Shown here piece by piece: positions 7,661-14,495 of a stretch of DNA of 45,330 nucleotides. Under the pieces are notes generated by a model, which did no database searches, had not been told where the DNA came from, and saw only the letters and a list, made by a program, of their open reading frames with translations. Source of the DNA: Caldisericales bacterium. GTDB lineage: Bacteria; Caldisericota; Caldisericia; JAAYUI01. Within the stretch, counting starts at the first letter, position 1; each line of letters begins with the position of its first letter. The DNA is taken from contig JAAYUI010000013.1 of the NCBI GenBank assembly GCA_012517765.1, positions 1 to 45,330 on the forward strand, written 5' to 3'. Made by a program: the position numbers and the translations under genes.

Positions 7661-8218
7661 GTGAGTCCCGAACGGGTTTTGGAAATAGCCGAGTGCATCA
7701 GAAAGGGAGACAGAGAGGCCTTCTCCGAAATCGTTGATGAATATCAGGGTTTCGTATACAGTTTTTCGCTGAGGCTTGTCAGGGGGAACAGAGACTCGGC
7801 CTACGATCTCTCGTCCGAGGTTTTCCTGAGGGTGCTCACACAGCTTTCCAAATATAAACCAGAGTATCCCTTCAAATCATGGCTTGGAAGGGTCACATAT
7901 ACAACCGGCCTCAATTACATCAGGAAAAAACGCGAAACCATACAGATAGAGGACCTGCAGGAAGACGTCCCTTTCCAGGTTCCAGACGACTCTCCAACAC
8001 CAGAAGAGGAAGTAATCCAGCAATTCACCAAAGAAGACGTTTCAAATGCCCTGAACAAGCTGAAGCCAGACTTCAGGGCAATCATAACGCTTTGCGACAT
8101 TGAAGGGGTGTCCTACGAGGAGGCCGCATCAATACTGGGCATTCCAACCGGAACGGTCAGATCAAGACTGTCCAGAGCCAGGTCTGCCCTAAAGGATTCC
8201 CTTGATGGAACATTATGA
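7661..8218 (+). CDS. ECF-family RNA polymerase sigma factor
   Basis: The 185-residue product is a group 4 (ECF) sigma factor. Region 2 lies at about residues 10-80 (EAFSEIVDEYQGFVYSFSLRLVRG, then DLSSEVFLRVL and PFKSWLGRVTYTTGLNYIRKKR). Region 4 lies at about 115-180 (LKPDFRAIITLCDIEGVSYEEAASILGIP, then GTVRSRLSRARSALK), ending in the usual helix-turn-helix. The frame is open further upstream, but a consensus TATAAT lies there, so GTG at 7661 is the best start and the transcript is probably leaderless. The next gene, 24 bp on, is a probable anti-sigma factor, the usual pairing. Its own promoter looks like a housekeeping sigma-70 site rather than a distinct ECF site. Confidence 0.92.
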   Translation: MSPERVLEIAECIRKGDREAFSEIVDEYQGFVYSFSLRLVRGNRDSAYDLSSEVFLRVLTQLSKYKPEYPFKSWLGRVTYTTGLNYIRKKRETIQIEDLQEDVPFQVPDDSPTPEEEVIQQFTKEDVSNALNKLKPDFRAIITLCDIEGVSYEEAASILGIPTGTVRSRLSRARSALKDSLDGTL

Positions 8219-8242
8219 CCGTGGATTTGTATGGAGGATGAA

Positions 8243-8890
8243 ATGAAAAAGATTGACGACAGAGAGCTAACCGGACTTTTAAGGGAACTCCACCAGGAAC
8301 CACCCCCAGCGTTCGCTTTTGACGTCATGCAAAAAGTCAGACTCCATCAACCTGGTAGAACAAAACTCTTCTGGACACTGGGAATCGGGATAGGCATGGC
8401 GGCCGTAGCCACGCTGGCAATCGCCTTCTCCGTTCCTTTTGGCGGGCAACCACAAAACAGCCTCGAGATAGCCCAAAACGCACCAATGTTTGACAACCAG
8501 CGTGGGTTTGCTGCAAAGAGCGCCCCGCCACCAGCGCCCCAGGATCAGGGAGGGGCTGCAGGAACGGCCATGATGGCATCCTATGGAAACGATGGGCCAT
8601 GCGATGATGCCCAGCAATACCAGGAAGGGTTCACAATCATCAGGATAAGGTACCAGGACCCTTACGCCATGGCACTTTCCCTGAAGTCCCATCTTGATAT
8701 GTATTCCCCAACCGAATTCACCGACAATGGTCTTCCATCGCTTGCCCTAATCGTAAATGGCGAAGATATCGTCCCTGTTTTTAAAGCCATAGTCACCGCA
8801 TCACAGGGAAAGGCACTCTACCAGATAGCAAGACTTCAGGACACACCACCAAATGGCAGGACAAGGGTACTGATAAGTCTCAGTAATTAG
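8243..8890 (+). CDS. probable single-pass anti-sigma factor
   Basis: The 215-residue product has a ~40-residue cytoplasmic N-terminus (LTGLLRELHQEPPPAFAFDVMQKV), of the kind that binds ECF sigma factors. A membrane segment (FWTLGIGIGMAAVATLAIAF, about residues 43-62) and a 150-residue extracytoplasmic domain follow. There is no zinc-type HxxxCxxC motif, so it would be a non-ZAS type. Its role is inferred mainly from the position directly after the sigma gene. The start is ATG at 8243, 5 nt after GGAGG. The upstream ATG at 8231 includes the ribosome site. The next gene is the DUF4349 protein. Confidence 0.72.
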   Translation: MKKIDDRELTGLLRELHQEPPPAFAFDVMQKVRLHQPGRTKLFWTLGIGIGMAAVATLAIAFSVPFGGQPQNSLEIAQNAPMFDNQRGFAAKSAPPPAPQDQGGAAGTAMMASYGNDGPCDDAQQYQEGFTIIRIRYQDPYAMALSLKSHLDMYSPTEFTDNGLPSLALIVNGEDIVPVFKAIVTASQGKALYQIARLQDTPPNGRTRVLISLSN

Positions 8891-8937
8891 TAAAACGTTT
8901 TTTGGAAACAAAAAATTCAACTTTTCGGGAGAAGATC

Positions 8938-9924
8938 ATGAAAAACAAGGTGTTTATTGTTATTGCTTCAATTGCGGCACTGCTTGTTGTTCTCACATGC
9001 ATTGCCCTTGTGGCACCAGGAGGCACTGGAAAAGACTATTTTGTTGACAGCACCAACCAACGCTGGCACGATCCAGACGGCCTTTTTTCTGGCGCAGCAA
9101 GAACAAAAGCGGTCATTCCAGCATCACCCGTCCAGGAGATGGAAAGGGGCATGCTGGAGCAAAAGGCCGCAGATATGGCCACCACGACAGAATATGCCGG
9201 AGGCGCTCCTTCACCAGCACCAACCGCGTCAATACCCGGTAATGCAGCAAAACCCCTTGGCATCAAACAGATGATGAAGAAAGATGGCAACATCTCACTT
9301 AAAGCTGAGAAGCCGCAGGAAGCTGCAAACTCTATCATCAGCATAGCCACAAAATTCGGCGGAGATGTACTCAGCATGCAGTCTTCCGGGGAGGAGACCT
9401 CTCAATATTTCAACATGACCATAAGGGTTCCGTCCCAGAAGTTTGACAACGCAATGCAGGAAGTGCTCAAGCTTGGCGACAAAGCCTCTGTAACTACATC
9501 ATCCGAGGACGTAACCGGGGAGTACATTGACCTTAAGTCAAGACTGGACAGCAGGACAAGGAAAAGGGAAGCCCTGCTCACAATGCTCACAAAGGCCGAC
9601 AAGATAGGCGATCTCTTGTCAATCCATGACAGGATTGCCGATGTGGAGCAGGAAATCGAGAATATAAAGGGCCAGATACAATACCTCGAAGGCATGGCGT
9701 CATACTCGAGAATAACTGTTGATATATCGCCAAAAGACGGCCTCATTTCAACCGATGGCCCTTCAGATTTCGTGGATGGCCTGGGAAAGATATGGGAAGC
9801 ATTCCAGAAAGCAGTCTTGTGGCTTCTGATGATCGTTGCAGTCTTAATCCCATTTGGCATCATCGCACTTCTTGTCTACTTCATAGTGAGGTCCAGCCGC
9901 AAGAGGCCGGGTGCACAGAGCTGA
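8938..9924 (+). CDS. DUF4349-domain membrane protein
   Basis: The 328-residue product has an N-terminal membrane segment (VFIVIASIAALLVVLTCIALVA), a low-complexity linker rich in Ala/Pro/Ser, and a DUF4349 domain from about residue 110 to 270. A C-terminal membrane segment (LLMIVAVLIPFGIIALLVYFIV) and a basic tail follow. The DUF4349 domain shows MTIRVPSQKFDNAM and EYIDLKSRLDSRTRKREALLTML, followed by a coiled coil (DRIADVEQEIENIKGQIQYLEG). Members of this family are often encoded beside ECF sigma/anti-sigma pairs and may sense envelope state. The ATG at 8938 follows GGGAGAAG. A strong terminator ends this sigma operon. Confidence 0.88.
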   Translation: MKNKVFIVIASIAALLVVLTCIALVAPGGTGKDYFVDSTNQRWHDPDGLFSGAARTKAVIPASPVQEMERGMLEQKAADMATTTEYAGGAPSPAPTASIPGNAAKPLGIKQMMKKDGNISLKAEKPQEAANSIISIATKFGGDVLSMQSSGEETSQYFNMTIRVPSQKFDNAMQEVLKLGDKASVTTSSEDVTGEYIDLKSRLDSRTRKREALLTMLTKADKIGDLLSIHDRIADVEQEIENIKGQIQYLEGMASYSRITVDISPKDGLISTDGPSDFVDGLGKIWEAFQKAVLWLLMIVAVLIPFGIIALLVYFIVRSSRKRPGAQS

Positions 9925-9975
9925 TCAAAAAATCCCTTCGCTGGAACAAACTACAAAATTGCACTTTCAGAAATT

Positions 9976-10014
9976 AAAAGACCCTGTTCATTTTTGAACA
10001 GGGTCTTTTTTATT
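9976..10014 (+). terminator. intrinsic terminator of the sigma/anti-sigma/DUF4349 operon
   Basis: A 15-bp stem (9976-9990 with 9995-10009) has a TTTT loop and continues into T residues after GGGTC. Confidence 0.92.
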
Positions 10015-10188
10015 ACCTCCAGTACAACATCACCAGGCATTGATGCCAGATTGCCCTCGTGAGCCCTTTGGAAGGTCAATTTTTTGATTTCGATGCATCT
10101 TGCTTACCCCTTTTGCACCATAAACCAGAAACCAAAAAAGGGCGTTCTGTGTGTCTTTGAAGGCAAATATCTCCCCTCTGCAAACAAA

Positions 10189-10216
10189 AAAAGCCCACCC
10201 TTCCGGGTGGGCTTTT
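10189..10216 (-). terminator. intrinsic terminator of the 14349-10237 operon
   Basis: A 12-bp stem pairs AAAAGCCCACCC with GGGTGGGCTTTT around a TTCC loop. On the minus strand it is followed by a T run. Confidence 0.9.
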
Positions 10217-10236
10217 ATAATTCAGCTCTCCATAGT

Positions 10237-11334
10237 CTACTTTTCCTTGAACAATATCTGAAGGACCTTGTCAACATTGACCTGGTCAGAAAGCCTCTGG
10301 CTCGGTTCCTTGGCAACAACAATACCTTCTGAATTGACAAGCATCATCGAGGGACCTTCAAAGAGGTTCAGGGATTTTGCAAATCCCCTCATGTTTTCAT
10401 CATACACAAGATGCTCGCCCTTCATCTGGTTCTTCAGGTAGTCGACCTTGTCTTTTGCCGATGTGAAGACGATCGTGATCTGGTCAGGAGACATTCCGCC
10501 TTCGGCGACAAGCCTTTGTGCAAGACCAATACAGGTGTTTATGCATGAGCCACATGAAGTTGTTGTAAATATTGCATACTTCCTTCCAGCGTAATAATTG
10601 CTGGAAATTTCTTTTCCATCTGCATCAGAAACCGACCAGGCGTTGAGCTTCGTGCCGACCTTGGCAAACTTGATGCCCTGTGGGAACAGGGTATTGAACT
10701 GCTCTGTGCCATTGATCTTCACATACATTATCATCAGCGACCTTGCAACCTGGTCCCTTAGTATTTCCCTGAAAATCCTTGTGTCACCCTCAGCAACATT
10801 GAGCTCGAGAGAAGTAAAATCAACAAGCGTCCTTCCTTCATATCTGCCAAGGATGTCCCTGTATTCGGCCCTCTTGTCTGCGCCAGCTATCGGGAACTCC
10901 GACATTTCCTGCAATTTTTCGATCTTGAAATTGGCATCCACAATAAGGAGGATGGACGGGTAGTCCGGGACGTCCATAACAGTGCAGTATCCCCAGGCAT
11001 TGTTCCTGTCCTGCCATGTCCAGAAAGTGATTTCCTGGCTCTTGTCGTCAGGGTTTGCAGCAACTTCTTTTCTTCCCAGTGTTACATAAGACTTGCCAAG
11101 CACCGACGCGATGCTGGAATCAGACGACGAGGCCCCCCTAGAAGAACATGAAAAGAGTGTTGTGGTCAGAATGACGAGGAGGACAAGGGTTGTGGACATG
11201 AATGCATATGCCATGATCTTGAACGGATTCCTGGCCTGTTCCTCATGGGTTGCGGCTGTCTTTGCCGGCTTTGTTTCTGCCGGTCTGGTGGCTGTTTCTG
11301 CTTGCTGGACTGGTTTGTAGTTCTTTTTGGACAC
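10237..11334 (-). CDS. membrane-anchored thioredoxin-like protein
   Basis: The 365-residue product has a ~40-residue Lys/Ala/Thr-rich cytoplasmic tail, a membrane segment (IMAYAFMSTTLVLLVILTTTLF, about 41-62) and a Ser-rich linker. A middle domain of about 150 residues is unknown to me. The C-terminal thioredoxin/TlpA-like domain (about 245-365) carries TTSCGSCINTC, a CxxC redox pair with a third Cys four residues later. SCSS right after the membrane segment looks like a lipobox but would need an unusually long n-region. The role is probably thiol exchange outside the membrane. The start is GTG at 11334, six bases after GGAGG. The ATG at 11340 touches the ribosome site. Last gene of its operon. 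Confidence 0.72.
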   Translation of the reverse strand: MSKKNYKPVQQAETATRPAETKPAKTAATHEEQARNPFKIMAYAFMSTTLVLLVILTTTLFSCSSRGASSSDSSIASVLGKSYVTLGRKEVAANPDDKSQEITFWTWQDRNNAWGYCTVMDVPDYPSILLIVDANFKIEKLQEMSEFPIAGADKRAEYRDILGRYEGRTLVDFTSLELNVAEGDTRIFREILRDQVARSLMIMYVKINGTEQFNTLFPQGIKFAKVGTKLNAWSVSDADGKEISSNYYAGRKYAIFTTTSCGSCINTCIGLAQRLVAEGGMSPDQITIVFTSAKDKVDYLKNQMKGEHLVYDENMRGFAKSLNLFEGPSMMLVNSEGIVVAKEPSQRLSDQVNVDKVLQILFKEK

Positions 11335-11353
11335 TGTCATCCTCCGGATTGGA

Positions 11354-12547
11354 TCAGATTGATTTTATTAAATCTCCGAGCCTCTTTATTCCCTCATCGA
11401 TCTGCGTCAGGGATGGGAACGAGAAGTTCAGCCTCATGGAGCTTTCTCCACCACCGTATGGGTAGAAGGCCGATCCTACAATATAGGCGACCTTGTGCTC
11501 TATTGCTTTCGGGAAAAGTGCAGTTGTGTCAACACCATTCGGAACTGTTGCCCAGATAAACATTCCGCCTTCGGCGTTTGTCCATTTAACACCTTGTGGA
11601 AGGTACTTCTTCATTGCAACTTCCATTTCCTGCCTCTTTTTTCCATATGCCTCGCAGATCTTCGGGACATGCTGGTCTATATAGCCCCTCTTTGCAAATT
11701 CTGCAACTGCGGCCTGGGTTATGACCGGTGAGTTGAGGTCAGAGGCCTGTTTTGCCATGAGAACCTTGGCAATAAAGTCCTTGTTTGCAACAATCCAGCC
11801 AAGCCTGAGTCCTGGTGCGAGTATCTTGGAGAATGTTTTGAGCGATACAACCATCCCCCTTGTATCAAGTGAGTAGAGCGATGGTGTCGGTTCGCCTGTA
11901 AATCTGAGGTCGCCATAAGGATTGTCCTCAATTATCGGAATATTGTACCTGTATGCCAGCTCAAGAAGTTTTTTCCTTCTGGCCAGGGTCATGGTCACAC
12001 CGGACGGGTTCTGGAAGGTCGGGATTGTGTATATCATCTTCGGTCTGATGCCCACTTTTTTCATTGCCTCGAGCTTTTCTTCAAGCTCGTCCACCTTCAT
12101 GCCCTCATCATCAAGGTCTACAGTGACGTATTTTGCACCATAAACATTCCACGCCTGGAGTGTTGCAAGATATGTCGGTCCTTCGACAATGACCACATCG
12201 CCCTCGTCAATCATAACTTTTCCAACAAGGTCAATACCCTGCTGTGAAGCAGTTGTAACGCAGATGTTGTCTATCGTGCAATCCTTCACGCCTTCTTTTT
12301 TCGTCATTTCAACAATGATTTCACGAAGTGGCTTGTAGCCTGGTGTTTCTCCATACTGGAAAACGATGCTCGGGATCGTCTTGATGACATGCGTCATGCA
12401 CTCGTTAAACTGCTCGACCGGGAACATGGTCGGATCTGGAAGGCCACCCGCAAACGATATGATTTCGGGCTTTTGTGTCAAAGCCAGTAGCTCTCTTATG
12501 ACAGAACCCTTCATCCTGTTTGTTCTAGACGCAAAATTCCAATCCAT
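11354..12547 (-). CDS. PLP-dependent class I/II aminotransferase (2-aminoadipate/aromatic type)
   Basis: The 397-residue enzyme is of the class I/II fold, close to the LysN/Kyn-aminotransferase and MocR-catalytic-domain group. It shows ISFAGGLPDP near 34 (substrate-end loop), YGETPGYKPLR near 85, PTFQNPSG near 190, ED-NPYGDL near 228, the PLP lysine in SLKTFSKILAPGLRLGW near 255, and the Arg of SSMRLNFSF near 370. It would move an amino group from an amino acid to 2-oxoglutarate. The precise substrate is not readable. The ATG directly follows the TGA of the L,D-transpeptidase gene. Its place in an envelope operon is unusual and may only reflect co-transcription. Confidence 0.88.
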   Translation of the reverse strand: MDWNFASRTNRMKGSVIRELLALTQKPEIISFAGGLPDPTMFPVEQFNECMTHVIKTIPSIVFQYGETPGYKPLREIIVEMTKKEGVKDCTIDNICVTTASQQGIDLVGKVMIDEGDVVIVEGPTYLATLQAWNVYGAKYVTVDLDDEGMKVDELEEKLEAMKKVGIRPKMIYTIPTFQNPSGVTMTLARRKKLLELAYRYNIPIIEDNPYGDLRFTGEPTPSLYSLDTRGMVVSLKTFSKILAPGLRLGWIVANKDFIAKVLMAKQASDLNSPVITQAAVAEFAKRGYIDQHVPKICEAYGKKRQEMEVAMKKYLPQGVKWTNAEGGMFIWATVPNGVDTTALFPKAIEHKVAYIVGSAFYPYGGGESSMRLNFSFPSLTQIDEGIKRLGDLIKSI

Positions 12548-13144
12548 TCAATTTTCCCCTTTCTGTGCCCGTTTCCTTCGGGCAAGGTTCAAAATGTCAT
12601 ATATTCCCCAAGTTGAAGAAAACGATTCTTTCAACTTGTCCGGTACGTCCTCGACTGGCTTTATGTTCACATATGTTCCGACAGGGACCATTACAAAAAG
12701 CTCTTCCACATCGGTTATGTTCATTCTTACGCACCCTGAAGACACATTCCTGCCTATAAGAAGTGGCTCCTTCGTTCCATGGATGCCGTAGTCTTCCCAC
12801 GAAAGGTGCATAAACCTTGAACCGAGAGGGTTCCTCCTGTTTTCACTGTATGGCGGGAAAGGCCACGTTTTACCGTAAGCGTCCTCAAAGTCCCATGTGT
12901 TAAGTGGCATCCATGAGGGATCAACAATTTTGCGGATTATCTTGAGCAGACCTTCTTTTGTCGGCTTGTCCACTCTTCCAGTTCCTATCGGATAAATCTT
13001 GACTGGTTTCCCGTTCTCGTCCTGGAGGACAATGACATGGTAGGTTTTGTCGACCTGGAGAGTCTTCTCTTTTTGCGGGGCAGCAATGGCCATGTCCAGA
13101 ACAAAGACAAAAAAAACAGCCATAAGCGCCACAATCTTTTTCAC
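12548..13144 (-). CDS. secreted L,D-transpeptidase (YkuD domain)
   Basis: The 198-residue product has a signal peptide (MKKIVALMAVFFVFVLDMAIAA) and one YkuD catalytic domain. The active-site pattern HGTKEPLLIGRNVSSGCVRM (His near 120, Cys near 134) matches the family H-x14-17-S-x-G-C-[IV]-R. It would cross-link or anchor partners to peptidoglycan by 3-3 linkage, which implies a peptidoglycan wall with diaminopimelate-type stems. There is no LysM or other wall-binding domain. GTG at 13144 overlaps the upstream stop (GTGA). The C-terminal ~40 residues are basic and may be an extension. Confidence 0.9.
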   Translation of the reverse strand: MKKIVALMAVFFVFVLDMAIAAPQKEKTLQVDKTYHVIVLQDENGKPVKIYPIGTGRVDKPTKEGLLKIIRKIVDPSWMPLNTWDFEDAYGKTWPFPPYSENRRNPLGSRFMHLSWEDYGIHGTKEPLLIGRNVSSGCVRMNITDVEELFVMVPVGTYVNIKPVEDVPDKLKESFSSTWGIYDILNLARRKRAQKGEN

Positions 13145-14349
13145 TGGTTCAGCCTCAGATAGGTTATCCTGTTCTGGTTTAGCGCAGCGATAACCATTGC
13201 ATCACAACTGGGTGTTATTGCAGGAAGGAGGAACTGCCTTGAATCTGTATATCTCCACAGGACGCCTTCCCTGCCTATACCTTTGGCGACAAACTGCACG
13301 GAAGCATTCTCTGGCGAGCTGTTCTCCAGGAAAAATGCCGAAACATATCTCTTGTCCCCAATAAGTGAGTAAAAATATTTAGATCCTTCGGGCTCTTTTG
13401 ACAGGTTTTCCCCGTTCCTGTCATACAGATAAACGGTCCCGGCCCTTACAAGAATTGTGTCACTTTTTCCGTCAATTTGTACGTCCTCTATCGCACCTGT
13501 CACCTGTGCTTGCCAGAACAACGGCAATTCCTGGGTTTGTGTGGATTTTTTTGGCAACCTGTCTGCATCAAAAACAAACAGGTCATGCACTGCGAGGTTG
13601 TCCTGCGATGCATTAGCGTCCTTTGTGAAATAACAAACCACAAGGTTCGAGTTTGTTACCTTTATCTCAAGCGAGGAGAACTGGCCCGACCTGGTGTCAA
13701 TGTGGGCCTTCCAGACCATCGGCATTTGCGGCTGCAGAAGCACCTGGGCAATCATTGCTGTTTGGACCTCAAAAACAAACGAATTTCCGTCAGGCATGAA
13801 AACCGGGTTGAAATCAAACTTGTCGATGTCGAGTTTAAGTTTTTTGATTTCTTTGCCGGTTTTTGCATCAAGAATGGCCATGATGGGTTTTTCACCCCTC
13901 TTTGAACGCAAGTAGAAGCCCAGCCTATCTTTTGGAAGTTCCTGGATTTTCTCCGGGTAGTACTCGTCAATTTCGTGTTTCCACACAAGCTTTCCATCAT
14001 ATGTATAACAAATTGTAAAGGACGACGTCCTCACAAGCATCTGCTGTCTTTGTGGAAAAAGATAGAGTTGTAGAACAGGCAGGCCAACATCCAGTGTTGC
14101 AACCTCAACCCCCGACTGGTTGACTATTGCAAGTTTGCCCTCTGCGCTCCCGAAAAACAGGTGTGACCCTGACGGGTCAATGTCTGTTGCCTGTATGTGA
14201 TAATCAACTTCTTTTGAAAAAACAACGTCAAGCCTCCCAGATGGCCTGGCAATAAAATAAAAAATTGTAAATGCAAGCACAGTGGCCAGAAATATCGAGC
14301 CAGCAATATAAAGATACCTCTTTGTCTTTTCCAGTTTCTTCCTGTTCAC
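13141..14349 (-). CDS. membrane-anchored beta-propeller-like protein, first gene of envelope operon
   Basis: The 402-residue product has a short basic N-terminus, a membrane segment (YLYIAGSIFLATVLAFTIFYFIA, about 12-34), and a long strand-rich region. Units such as ATDIDPSGSHLFFGSAEGKLAIVNQSG and SFTICYTYDGKLVWKHEID resemble WD40/PQQ-like propeller blades. The general plan repeats the pair at 5518-7562, though I cannot show direct homology. The GTG at 14349 has no ribosome site. A consensus TTGACA-18-TATAAT promoter ends 7 nt before it, so translation is probably leaderless. Downstream, in order, are L,D-transpeptidase, aminotransferase and thioredoxin-like genes. Confidence 0.68.
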   Translation of the reverse strand: MNRKKLEKTKRYLYIAGSIFLATVLAFTIFYFIARPSGRLDVVFSKEVDYHIQATDIDPSGSHLFFGSAEGKLAIVNQSGVEVATLDVGLPVLQLYLFPQRQQMLVRTSSFTICYTYDGKLVWKHEIDEYYPEKIQELPKDRLGFYLRSKRGEKPIMAILDAKTGKEIKKLKLDIDKFDFNPVFMPDGNSFVFEVQTAMIAQVLLQPQMPMVWKAHIDTRSGQFSSLEIKVTNSNLVVCYFTKDANASQDNLAVHDLFVFDADRLPKKSTQTQELPLFWQAQVTGAIEDVQIDGKSDTILVRAGTVYLYDRNGENLSKEPEGSKYFYSLIGDKRYVSAFFLENSSPENASVQFVAKGIGREGVLWRYTDSRQFLLPAITPSCDAMVIAALNQNRITYLRLNQ

Positions 14350-14356
14350 AAACTGG

Positions 14357-14386
14357 ATTATACACCCCTCAAATCCTAAGTGTCAA
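14357..14386 (-). promoter_or_regulatory. full-consensus sigma-70 promoter, leaderless operon
   Basis: On the minus strand TTGACA (14381-14386) and TATAAT (14357-14362) match the consensus at all 12 positions, with an 18-bp spacer. The -10 ends 7 nt before the GTG at 14349. Confidence 0.82.
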
Positions 14387-14432
14387 TGAAGGATGGCCTG
14401 AGAAATCCCGATAAACACAGTTATTGCAATAA

Positions 14433-14462
14433 AAAAGCCCCCGCTTTGCGGCGGGGGCTTTT
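14433..14462 (-). terminator. intrinsic terminator after giant protein 1
   Basis: AAAAGCCCCCGC (14433-14444) pairs with GCGGGGGCTTTT (14451-14462) around a 6-nt loop. On the minus strand it is followed by a T run. It separates the giant gene from the envelope operon promoter. Confidence 0.92.
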
Positions 14463-14495
14463 GGTGTTGCTATTTACTGGCTTTTCGCCAGAAGG

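Larger units (their letters stand above)
9925..10236. other. gene-free spacer between two convergent operons
   Basis: This 312-bp spacer holds two intrinsic terminators, one for each converging operon. Nothing else recognisable lies between them (10015-10188). Short open frames there have no ribosome site or coding look. Confidence 0.7.

Noticed and set aside
8279-8692. Minus-strand open frame opposite the anti-sigma gene
   Set aside because: It is fully antisense to a supported gene, has no ribosome site and no recognisable domain.
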